Assembly: GCA_030041375.1 (NCBI GenBank)
Contig: JASHOA010000048.1
Location: forward strand, 1-52,514
Direction: 5' to 3'
Origin: Acetobacteraceae bacterium
GTDB lineage: Bacteria; Pseudomonadota; Alphaproteobacteria; Acetobacterales; Acetobacteraceae
DNA length: 52,514 nucleotides
Shown piece after piece: positions 41,873-51,100 of the stretch. Made by a program: the position numbers and the translations under genes. The notes beneath the pieces were generated by a model. That model did no database searches, was not told the origin of the DNA, and saw nothing but the letters and a program-made list of their open reading frames with translations. Within the stretch, counting starts at the first letter, position 1. Every line of letters starts with the position of its first letter.

Positions 41873-43270
41873 CTATTCTGCCGCCGCCGCAACACGACCC
41901 GCCTCGCCGGACCGGCGCGCCTTCAGCTCCTGCGCAACCAGGAAGGCAAGCTCCAGCGCCTGCTCCGCGTTCAGCCTCGGATCGCAGTTCGTCTCGTAGG
42001 CGGTGGCGAGGTCCGCCTCCGTCAGCCGGTAGGCGCCGCCGGTGCATTCGGTCACGTTGCGCCCGGTCATCTCCACATGCACGCCGGCGGCGATCGTGCC
42101 CTCCGCGGCATGCGCATCGAAGAACCGCTTCACCTCGGTCAGGATCGCCTCGAAGTTTCGCGTCTTGATGTTGGCGGCCGTCGTCACCGTGTTGCCGTGC
42201 ATCGGATCGCAAAGCCAGACCACCGTTGCCCCTTCGCGACGCACCGCCCTCAGGAGCGGCGGCAGCTTGGCCAGCACCTGCTCCTTGCCCATGCGGCTGA
42301 TCAGCGTCACCCGCCCCGGCTCGTTGGCCGGATTGAGGGTGGCGAGCATGCGCAAGAGATCGCTTTCCGGCGTGGTCGGCCCGACCTTGATGCCGATCGG
42401 GTTCTTCAGTCCGCGCAGGAACTCGACATGCGCCCCGTCCGGCTGGCGCGTGCGATCGCCGATCCAGAGGAAATGCGCCGAGCAGCCGTACCAGTCCCCG
42501 GTCGTCGAATCCACGCGCGCCAGCGCCTGTTCGTAAGGCAGCAGCAGCGCCTCGTGGCTGGTATAGAAGTCGGTCTCGCGGATTTGCGGTGTCGTGCCGC
42601 CGTTCATGCCGCAGGCGGCCATGAAGGCAAGCGTCTCGTCGATGCGCTGGCAGAGATCCTGATAGCGCTCGGCGAGCGGCGAGCGGGCGACGAAATCGAG
42701 ATTCCAGCGGTGCACGTGATGCAGATCGGCGTAGCCGCCGGAGGCGAACGCGCGCAGCAGGTTCAAGGTCGAGGCGGACTGGAAATACCCGAACTCCATG
42801 CGCTCCGGGTCCGGCGCCCGCGCCTCGGCAGTGAATTCCGGGCCGTTGATCATGTCGCCGCGATACGAAGGCAGCGTCACGCCGCCCACCGTTTCCTGAT
42901 CCAAGCTGCGCGGCTTGGCAAACTGCCCGGCCATCCGCCCCATCTTCACCACCGGCAGCCCGGCCCCGAAGGTCAGCACCACCGCCATCTGCAGCAGGAC
43001 GCGAAAACTGTCGCGGATGACATTGGCGGTGAAGTCGGCGAAGCTTTCCGCGCAGTCCCCGCCCTGCAGCACGAAAGCGCGCCCCTCGGCGGCCAGCGCC
43101 AGCGCCGCTTTCAGCCGCCGCGCCTCGCCGGCGAAGACGAGCGGCGGAAAACGCGCCAGCCGCGCCTCCGTCCGGGCGAGCGCCGCCGCATCCGGATAGG
43201 CCGGGGCCTGGCGGATCGGGCATCCGCGCCAGGAATCCGGGCTCCAGTCTCGGGAACGCGCATCAGGCAT
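41873..43270 (-). CDS. Class II 3-deoxy-7-phosphoheptulonate (DAHP) synthase
   Basis: A 465-residue plant/mycobacterial-type DAHP synthase, the first enzyme of the shikimate pathway, which condenses phosphoenolpyruvate and erythrose 4-phosphate. WSPDSWR near the start, [15 protein letters not shown] (metal-binding Cys73), [42 protein letters not shown] and LCDPMHGNT are diagnostic. It starts the five-gene minus-strand operon that continues with the nicotinate phosphoribosyltransferase gene after 10 bases. The 200-bp gap upstream should hold the promoter. Confidence 0.95.
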   Translation of the reverse strand: MPDARSRDWSPDSWRGCPIRQAPAYPDAAALARTEARLARFPPLVFAGEARRLKAALALAAEGRAFVLQGGDCAESFADFTANVIRDSFRVLLQMAVVLTFGAGLPVVKMGRMAGQFAKPRSLDQETVGGVTLPSYRGDMINGPEFTAEARAPDPERMEFGYFQSASTLNLLRAFASGGYADLHHVHRWNLDFVARSPLAERYQDLCQRIDETLAFMAACGMNGGTTPQIRETDFYTSHEALLLPYEQALARVDSTTGDWYGCSAHFLWIGDRTRQPDGAHVEFLRGLKNPIGIKVGPTTPESDLLRMLATLNPANEPGRVTLISRMGKEQVLAKLPPLLRAVRREGATVVWLCDPMHGNTVTTAANIKTRNFEAILTEVKRFFDAHAAEGTIAAGVHVEMTGRNVTECTGGAYRLTEADLATAYETNCDPRLNAEQALELAFLVAQELKARRSGEAGRVAAAAE

Positions 43271-43470
43271 CTGGGGCAGCCCTCCTCAACCCGCAGCGGC
43301 AATTATCCACCGATTGCCGCACGATGGCTACTCGGCGGGCCGGGGCGGACTCTCGCCATTCCCCCCGATGCCCCCGCGCCGCCGGCCTCGCGCATGCCGC
43401 CGAACCCCTGCCGTCAGCCGATGCCCGCACCGCCTGGCGCCCTCCGCCTCCGAGGCGGCGCCAACACGCT

Positions 43471-44844
43471 CTACTCGGCCGCTCGCGATACCTGAGCCAC
43501 CCGCGTCAGCGCGCGAAGCGTAACGAATTCCTCCGCCGCCGTCGGGTGGATGCCGATCGTCCGGTCGAAATCCGCCTTGCTCGCTCCGGCGGTCATGGCG
43601 ACCGCGAGGCCCTGCACGATCTCGGGCGCGTCCTCGCCCAGCATATGCGCGCCGAGCACGCGCCCGCGCGGCGCCTCCACCACGAGTTTCATCAAGGTCT
43701 GCCGCCGCCGCCCGGTCAGATTGTGGCGCATCGGCGTGAAGCGCGTGAGGTAGATTTCGGCGGTGCCGCGCCGCGCGGCCTCCTCCTCCGTCAGCCCGAC
43801 GGTCGCGATCGGCGGGCTCGTGAAGACCGCGGTCGGCACCGCGGAAAAATTGAACGGCCGCGGCCCCGGCCCGAACAGGGCATCGGCGAGCGCGTGGCCC
43901 TCCGCCGTGGCGACCGGGGTCAGATGTTTCCCCTCCGTCACATCGCCGATCGCATGGATATGCGGCTGAACGGTGCGCCACATGGAATCGACCGCAATCG
44001 CACCGGTTGGGGTGCGCACGATGCCGGCCTCCGAAAGTCCGAGGCCGGCCGTGTTGGCCACCCGCCCGGTCGCGAAGAAGACCGCTTCGGCCTCGAGTTT
44101 CCCTCCACCGGCGAGATGCAGCACCCGCGCTCCCTCATCGCCCGTCACGCGCTCAGGGCGCGTCCTCGGATGCAAGATGACGCCTTGTCCGGCCAGCGCC
44201 TCGGCGAGCGCGTTGCGCAGATCTCCATCGAACCCGCGCAACGGCAGCGGCTGGCGATAGACGAGGTGCGTCCTGGCCCCGAGGCCGGCGAATATGCCGG
44301 CAAACTCGGCCGCGATATAGCCCGAGCCGACGATCGCGATCCGCCGCGGCATGGCGGGCAGGAAAAAAGCGTCATCCGAAACGATGCCCAGCTCCGCGCC
44401 GGGAATTTCAAGCCGTACCGGATGGCCCCCGGTCGCGATGATGATGCGCTCTGCCGTGAGCGATCTCTCTCCGACCCGAAGCCGGTGCGGGCTCTCGAAC
44501 CGCGCCCGCGCCTCGAACACCGCGACCCCGGCATCCTCGAGAATGTCGCGATAAACGCGGCTCAGCCGCGCGATCTCGCGGTCCTTGGCCGCGATCAGCG
44601 CCGCCCAGTCGTGCTCGGGCCGCACCGAGTTCCAGCCAAAACCACGCGCGTCCTCGGCCAGCGCGCCGTATTCCGCCGCTTGCACCAGCAGCTTCTTCGG
44701 CACGCAACCGACATTGACGCAGGTGCCGCCCCAGAAGCGGCATTCGGCAATGCCGACCCGCGCGCCGTGCTGCGCCGCGATGCGCGCCGCACGCACGCCC
44801 GCCGAACCTCCGCCAATGACGAAGAGATCGAAATCATGAGCCAT
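43471..44844 (-). CDS. gor: Glutathione-disulfide reductase
   Basis: A 457-residue FAD-dependent pyridine nucleotide-disulfide oxidoreductase. FAD-binding GGGSAG, the redox-active disulfide Cys42-x4-Cys47 (GGTCVNVGCVPKK), the NADPH site VGSGYIAAEFAGIFAGLG followed by Arg residues (YRQPLPLRG), and the C-terminal catalytic IHPTAAEE. It reduces GSSG to glutathione with NADPH in the cytosol. It lies 6 bases after the amidase stop and is the last gene of that unit; the reason for the pairing with an amidase is not obvious. Confidence 0.94.
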   Translation of the reverse strand: MAHDFDLFVIGGGSAGVRAARIAAQHGARVGIAECRFWGGTCVNVGCVPKKLLVQAAEYGALAEDARGFGWNSVRPEHDWAALIAAKDREIARLSRVYRDILEDAGVAVFEARARFESPHRLRVGERSLTAERIIIATGGHPVRLEIPGAELGIVSDDAFFLPAMPRRIAIVGSGYIAAEFAGIFAGLGARTHLVYRQPLPLRGFDGDLRNALAEALAGQGVILHPRTRPERVTGDEGARVLHLAGGGKLEAEAVFFATGRVANTAGLGLSEAGIVRTPTGAIAVDSMWRTVQPHIHAIGDVTEGKHLTPVATAEGHALADALFGPGPRPFNFSAVPTAVFTSPPIATVGLTEEEAARRGTAEIYLTRFTPMRHNLTGRRRQTLMKLVVEAPRGRVLGAHMLGEDAPEIVQGLAVAMTAGASKADFDRTIGIHPTAAEEFVTLRALTRVAQVSRAAE

Positions 44845-44850
44845 CTTCTC

Positions 44851-46263
44851 TCACCCTTCGCCGCCAGGCAAAAGAGAGAGCGCGATGTCTTCCCACCCGG
44901 ACAGCCGCTCGATCGCCCGCGCCACCCTGAAGACCATCGCCTCGTCGAACGCCCGGCCCACGAGCTGCACCGAAAGCGGCAGCCCGGCAGCAGAGAGCCC
45001 CACCGGAACGCTGATCGCCGGATGCCCGGTCAGGTTGAAGGCGCCGGTCTGAATCGGCGAATGGAGCGCGCGGGGATCGACCGGCGCATCGAACCGCGGC
45101 GCCGGCGCCAGCGCGCAAGCCGTGAGCAACACCTCGCAGGAGCCGAGCGCCTCGTTCACCGCATCGGCCAGGCGCCGCCTTTGCCGGCCCGCCTGCACCA
45201 GATCCGCCGCCGTAATCAGCGCCCCGCTCACCAGGCGCATGGCCGTATTCCGCGCATAATCCTGAAGCCGGCGCCGGAGATTGTCGGCATGAACCGCGAA
45301 CGCCTCGGCCAGCAGGATCACGCGATTGGCGACGGCAAAGAGCGCATAGTCGGGAAGCGCGACTTCGAACACCCGCGCCCCCGCCTTGCCGAGCAAAGCC
45401 AGGGTGCGATCGATCGCCGCCCCCACCTCGTTCGTGAGTGCCGGTGCCGCGGCAAAGAAGGCGCGCGGAATGCCGATGCGAAGCCCCTCGACTCCCGCCT
45501 CGAGCCCGGCCCGATAGTCCGGAACCGGAACGTCCGCGCTGCCCGGATCGAGCGCATCGTGCCCGGCCATCACCCCGAGTGCGATCGCCGCATCCTCGAC
45601 CGACCGCGCGAGCGGCCCGCAATGATCGAGCGCGTAGGAAAGCGGGAACACGCCACGCCGGCTGACCCGGCCATAGGTGGGCTTGATCCCGACCGTTCCG
45701 CAATAAGCCGCCGGCCCGCGGATCGAGCCCCCGGTGTCCGAGCCGCTCGCCATTCGAACCAGGCCCGCCGCCACCGCCGCGGCCGAGCCGGAAGAAGAGC
45801 CGCCGGTGATATGATCGGGATTCCACGGATTGCGCGCCGGCGGAAACGGCAGATCGAAGCTCGGCCCGCCGATCGCGAATTCATGCGTCGCCAGTTTCCC
45901 GAGCAGCACGCCGCCCGCTTTCCGAAGCCGCTCCGCCACCGCACTGTCGGCGTCCGGAACGTTCGCAAGCCGCAGCCGCGAATGGCAGGTCGTGGCGATC
46001 CCCGCCGTGTCGTAGATGTCCTTCAGCGCATAGGGAATGCCGTGCAGAGGGCCACGATCGGCGCCCGCCGCAAGTTCGGCATCGGCACGGCTGGCGTCGG
46101 CGAGCGCACGCTCCCTCGTCACCAGAATGAACGCGTGCAGCCGATCGTTGCTGGCGCCGATGCGCTCGAGGGCATGGCGGGTCAGTGCCACCGACGTGAG
46201 CCGGCCGGCCCTGAGCGCATGGCCGGCCTCGGCAATGGAAAGAAGGTACGGCGCGCGATTCAT
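44851..46263 (-). CDS. Amidase (amidase-signature family)
   Basis: A 470-residue amidase-signature enzyme with the Ser-cisSer-Lys triad: Lys81 (GIPYALKDIYDTAG), the cis-Ser in HITGGSSSGSAAA (about 156) and nucleophile Ser180 (SDTGGSIRGPAAYCG). It hydrolyses an amide or transfers ammonia; substrate unknown. Its ATG overlaps the stop of the 74-residue AtzG-like gene as ATGA. That arrangement recalls AtzE-AtzG and GatA-GatC, in which a small helical protein stabilises the amidase. Confidence 0.9.
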   Translation of the reverse strand: MNRAPYLLSIAEAGHALRAGRLTSVALTRHALERIGASNDRLHAFILVTRERALADASRADAELAAGADRGPLHGIPYALKDIYDTAGIATTCHSRLRLANVPDADSAVAERLRKAGGVLLGKLATHEFAIGGPSFDLPFPPARNPWNPDHITGGSSSGSAAAVAAGLVRMASGSDTGGSIRGPAAYCGTVGIKPTYGRVSRRGVFPLSYALDHCGPLARSVEDAAIALGVMAGHDALDPGSADVPVPDYRAGLEAGVEGLRIGIPRAFFAAAPALTNEVGAAIDRTLALLGKAGARVFEVALPDYALFAVANRVILLAEAFAVHADNLRRRLQDYARNTAMRLVSGALITAADLVQAGRQRRRLADAVNEALGSCEVLLTACALAPAPRFDAPVDPRALHSPIQTGAFNLTGHPAISVPVGLSAAGLPLSVQLVGRAFDEAMVFRVARAIERLSGWEDIALSLLPGGEG

Positions 46264-46484
46264 TGGCTGCTATCCCGATCGGCGGCCCGATAAACCGCCG
46301 CCGGCTCGGCATCCGGTCCCAGCGCCTCGCCAAGACGCGCGATCTCGGCGCGAAGATCGGCGAAAGCAGCCAGCAGCTCCGCCCGCCGATCCTCCGGAAT
46401 CGTCAGTCCCGCTCGCGCAATCAGCACGTCGAACTCCGCGCCGAGAAGCGCCGCCGCTTCCCTCTCCTCGGCCTCCTTCGTCAT
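46260..46484 (-). CDS. AtzG/GatC-like small helical protein
   Basis: 74 residues, all predicted helix: EREAAALLGAEFDVLIARAG, then IPEDRRAELLAAFADLRAEIARL, and a C-terminal tail EPAAVYRAADRD. The helix-turn-helix-tail layout and the position directly before an amidase match the DUF4089/AtzG group, which binds its amidase as GatC binds GatA. The evidence is context plus pattern, not a strict motif. It begins the unit that continues with the amidase and gor. Confidence 0.65.
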   Translation of the reverse strand: MTKEAEEREAAALLGAEFDVLIARAGLTIPEDRRAELLAAFADLRAEIARLGEALGPDAEPAAVYRAADRDSSQ

Positions 46485-46604
46485 CCGCTGCTTCCTTCTT
46501 TCTTCTCCGCTCGCCCCGCGGCCGTTGCCCGCCCACCCGCACCGCCGGCGCGGCTCGGCGAAGGCGGGAGCCGCACCGTCTTAAGGACGGCGGCGCGGGG
46601 CCGT

Positions 46605-48083
46605 TCAGGTACCGATGCCTCCGACCGCCAGGTACTTGATCTCGAGGAACTCCTCGATCCCGTATTTGGAGCCTTCGCGGCCGAGGCCGGACTCTTTCAT
46701 GCCGCCGAACGGCGCGACCTCGGTCGAGATGATGCCTTCGTTGACGCCGACGATGCCGTATTCCAGCGCCTCGGCAACCCGGAAGCAGCGCCCGAGATCA
46801 CGCGAGTAGAAGTAGGCAGCCAGGCCGAATTCGGTATCGTTCGCGAGGCGAATCGCCTCCTCTTCGGTCTTGAAGCGGAACAGGGGCGCCACCGGCCCGA
46901 AGGTCTCCTCGCGGAAAATCATGGCCGAGGCCGAAACATCCGCCAGCACGGTCGGCTGGAAGAAATTGCCGCCGAGCGGATGTCGCTTGCCCCCCGTAAC
47001 GATTTTCGCGCCGTGGCTCACGGCATCCGCAATGTGCTCCTCCACCTTGGCGACCGCCGCCGCATTGATCAGCGGCCCCTGCGCGACGCCCGGCTCCATT
47101 CCGTTGCCGACCTTCATTTTCTCGACCTCGGCCTTCAACCGCGCCGAGAACGCGTCGAACACGCCATCCTGCACGAGAATCCGGTTGGCGCACACACAGG
47201 TCTGCCCGGTATTGCGATATTTGCTGGCCAGGAGCCCGGGGATTGCCGCATCCAGGTCGGCGTCGTCGAAGACGATGAAGGGCGCATTGCCGCCCAGTTC
47301 CATGCTCGTCTTCTTGATCGTCGGTGCGCATTGCGCCAGGAGCTTCGCACCCACTTCCGTCGAGCCGGTGAAAGAGAGCTTCCGCACCAGCGGGTTGGAG
47401 GTCAGCTCGGCCCCGGTCTCCGCGGCAGGCCCGGTGATGATATTGCACACGCCAGGCGGCATGCCGGCGCGCTCGGCGAGCACGCCGAGCGCCAGCGCCG
47501 AAAACGGGGTCTGGCTCGCCGGCCGGATCACGCCAGTGCAGCCCGCCGCCCAGCCGGGACCGGCCTTGCGCGTGATCATGGCAGCGGGAAAATTCCACGG
47601 CGTGATCGCGGCGAAAACGCCGATCGGCTCCTTCTGAACGATGATCCGCCGTCCCTTGTTGGTCTGCGGAATGGTATCGCCGTAGACCCGCTTGGCCTCC
47701 TCGGCGAACCATTCGATGAAGCTTCCGGCATAGACGATCTCGCCGCGGCTCTCGCTGAGCGGCTTGCCCTGCTCGGCGGTCATGATCAGCGCGAGATCTT
47801 CGGCATTCGCGATCATCAGCTCGAAGAGCTTGCGCAGGATGCCGGCCCGCTCCTTGGCAAGCCTGGCCCGCCAGGCCGGGAAGGCGCGGGCAGCGGCCTC
47901 GATCGCCCGTCGCGTCTCCGCGGCACCCATCGCCGGGACCTCGCCGACTGCCTCGCCGCTCGCCGGGTTCTTGACGACGATCGTCCGGCCCGAGCCGGCC
48001 TCCACCCACTTCCCGTCGATCAGGTTCGCCTGGCGAAACAGGCTGGGATCCTTCAGCGGCAGGGGCGAGACGGGATTGAGCAT
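46605..48083 (-). CDS. gabD: NAD(P)-dependent succinate-semialdehyde-type dehydrogenase
   Basis: A 492-residue aldehyde dehydrogenase. Catalytic Glu262 (MELGGNAP) and Cys296 (NTGQTCVCANR). ITPWNFPAAMITRK, KLSFTGSTEVG, FREETFGPVAP and GGMKESGLGREGSKYGIEEFLEIKY place it in the succinate-semialdehyde dehydrogenase group (GABA shunt, succinic semialdehyde to succinate). The cofactor-binding KPA motif reads RPA (Arg187), an unusual change. A strong GGAGGA site precedes the ATG. It ends 120 bases before the AtzG-like gene. Confidence 0.88.
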   Translation of the reverse strand: MLNPVSPLPLKDPSLFRQANLIDGKWVEAGSGRTIVVKNPASGEAVGEVPAMGAAETRRAIEAAARAFPAWRARLAKERAGILRKLFELMIANAEDLALIMTAEQGKPLSESRGEIVYAGSFIEWFAEEAKRVYGDTIPQTNKGRRIIVQKEPIGVFAAITPWNFPAAMITRKAGPGWAAGCTGVIRPASQTPFSALALGVLAERAGMPPGVCNIITGPAAETGAELTSNPLVRKLSFTGSTEVGAKLLAQCAPTIKKTSMELGGNAPFIVFDDADLDAAIPGLLASKYRNTGQTCVCANRILVQDGVFDAFSARLKAEVEKMKVGNGMEPGVAQGPLINAAAVAKVEEHIADAVSHGAKIVTGGKRHPLGGNFFQPTVLADVSASAMIFREETFGPVAPLFRFKTEEEAIRLANDTEFGLAAYFYSRDLGRCFRVAEALEYGIVGVNEGIISTEVAPFGGMKESGLGREGSKYGIEEFLEIKYLAVGGIGT

Positions 48084-48164
48084 GGCGGTCCTCCTCCTTT
48101 CCGATCCGAAGGGAAAGATAGGTCAGGGGAGGCGCGATGTCAGGCCCGCCCCCGATTGCTGGCC

Positions 48165-51100
48165 TCAGAAATCCAGCCTGGCGATGTTGGGCAGCGGGAA
48201 GCCGCCGATATCGGTCCAGCTCTCGCCGATCTCAGCCGGAATCGTCAGCAGCACGATCGGCGGCAGCGTGATGGCCGGCGAGAGCGACGGTCCGCCGTTG
48301 GTGGCGAGAAGGTTCGGGGTTCCCGGCGGCACCTGACCAAGAACAAGCGTCGTCGAGCAGATCGTGCTCTCGATGACGCAACGGTTGAAGAGATAGTTCG
48401 TGCTGATGCTGGGTTCGATCCGCGCCACCCTTGCCGCGGCCAGCCCGGTGATCCCGCCAACGGATCCGAATAAATCCGCGCTCCCGCCCGTTCCGATCAC
48501 CAGGAGCCCGCCCAGCGCCATCGTTCCCGTGGCCGTCCCGGGCCCCAGCGCCAGTACCAGATTCACGGCGCCAGCCTGGAGATTCGCGAAGCTCGCCGTC
48601 CCGCCGGCGGCCGGAAGCTGGATCCGTAGCGTGGCACTCCCGCCGCCGAGCGGCGCGATCACGCTGGTGCCGAGTTCCTGGAACACCCCGCCACTGAGTA
48701 CCTCGAGCACGCTTCCGGGCAGCGCCGGATTGGCGCCGCTCTGATCGGCAAGCGGCAGGCCGGTGGTGAAGATCGTTCCGGAAAGCGTCAGCGTACCGGG
48801 TGCCGCAATGTCGAGAAACGCGGCGCTGACGGGCCCCGAGATCGTGAGCGCACCGGTGCTCGTGAGGGACAGGTCTCCCGCTGCACCGGAGACACTGAAC
48901 GAGCCGAGCGTGGCGACATCCGCGGTTCCAAGCTGGGCGAGCCCGGAGGCCGCTCCGCTCAGCGTGTCGGCAGCCAGGGAGCCGTTCGCAACGGTGATGC
49001 TGCCATCCGGCACCACGAGATTCATGCCGGCCGCGGTGGTGAGGAAGCCCGCCTGCCCGTTCGCCCCGACCACGAGATTCCCCGGCGCAACATCGAGCGC
49101 AATTCCGCCCGGCGCACTCAGCGTGCCGAGCACCGCAAGCCTTTCGCCGTCGGCCAGGGAGAAGGTTGAGCCGGACGTGAATCCGTGCAGGGTTTGCACG
49201 AGGTTGGGCCCATTGAGCGCAACCGAGGAGGCACTGCCGGTCAATGCGCCGACATCGAGCGACGCTCCGCCAGTCTCGGACAAAACCCCGCCCGCCGTCG
49301 CCAGCAGCGTCCCGACACCGCTCGCCTGGCCGGTATTCGGATCGGTGAGATTGCCGAGTTGATTGGCCCCGGAGATCGTAATCGGTTCGGATCCAAAAGA
49401 AGTAAGCTGAAGCGTGCCGGCCGTGATCGCCGCCAGCAGCGCGTCGTCGAGGGAAACCGTCCCCGCCGGCTGCGTGCCGGCTCCGACCAGCGCCACCGGC
49501 ACGTTCGCCGAGAACGGTTCGATCGAAACCTCACCGCCCGGGGCCTCCAGCGCTCCGAACACTGTCACGCTGCCCGGTGCTGCCACGCTGCCCGTCGAGG
49601 TGAAAATGGTCTGCGAACCCTCGATCAAACCATTCGTCGCCAGCGCGATGGTATCACCCGCCGGCACGCTGACGGGAGCCTCGAGCGTGAGCGGCGTGCT
49701 GTCCACGAGGGTGAAATTACCCCCGGCAATGAATGCGTCGAAGGGGCTGCTCTGCAGCGAATTAGAGACGTCGGCCAGCGTGCCGATCGTATTGGTGCCG
49801 GTGAAGAGCGCGGCCCCGCCACTGGTGCCGTTCAGCACGCTGGCGAGGATCGCCCCGCCGGGCTCGGTGATGCCGCCCCCGGCACTCAGCACGACCGTCC
49901 CGCCCGTCGCGTTCAATTCGCCGGACAAAACCAGATCGCCGGCACTCGCAAGCGAAACGAAGCCGTCGATCGCACTCACCGGCCCGGCGAGCGTGAGATT
50001 GGTCGCATCGTTGAGGAAAATTTCGTCGCCCGCAGGCACACTGAAGGCCCCGAGCGTAGCGATGGCATTGTCGCCGTCGAGGAACGCGTTGCTGGCGCTT
50101 CCGGTGAGCGTTCCCGCCGTGATCGTGCCGGTGAACTGGTCGAGAAACCCGGATGTCGTCAGCGCGACCGTGCCGCTGGTCGGATTGGTGGACAGACTCC
50201 CTTGGCCTGGCGTGCCGTTGCCGAGCGTGATGCCGCTGGATGACGCAACGTCGAGCGTGATACCCGTCGGGTCGCTGACCGTGCCGAGCACCGTGAGGCC
50301 GCTCGTATCGGTCAGTTCGGACCCGCCGGTGGAAGAGAACTGGTCGAGGATCGGGATGACATTGGCCCCGCCGAGCGCCACCGATGCCGCACTGCCGCTC
50401 AGCACGCCGACATTGAGCGACGCTCCGGCCGCCTCGGAAAAAGCCCCGCCCGCGGCCACCAGCAGCGTCCCGACACCGCTCGTCTGGCCGGTATTCGGAT
50501 CGATGAGATTGCCAAGCTGATTGGCGCCCGAAACCGTTATGGGTTCGGATCCGAAAGAAGTCAGCGCCAGCGTGCCGGCGGTGATCGCCTCCAGCAGCGC
50601 CTCGTCGATCGCAAGCGTCCCTGCCGGCAGCGTACCACCCCCGACCAGCGTCCCGACCAGCGCCACCGGCACGTCCGCCGAGAACGGCTCGATCGAAACC
50701 TCCCCACCGGGGGCCTGTAGCGCTCCGAAGATCGCGAGACTGCCCCCCTCCGTGGAAATCGTCTGCGAACCCTCGATCAGGCTGTCGGTTACGACCGCAA
50801 TGGTATCGCCGTTCGGAACCGTGATCGGCGCCGTGAGCGTCAGCGGCGTGCTGTTCACAAGAGTGAAATTGCCACCCGCCGAGAAAGCAGGCGGTGCCGG
50901 CGGATCGTCGCTGACGATCACGGCAAGCGTGTCGATGGCGTTGTCGCCCGTGAAGAGCGCCGCCCCGCCGCTCGAGCCGCTCAGCGTACCCGCGTCAATG
51001 AATCCACCCTGCTCGGTGATACTGCCCCCGGAGGTCAGCATCACCGTCCCGCCCGTCGCGTTCACCTCTCCGGTGAATACGAGATTGCCGCCGGCGGAAA

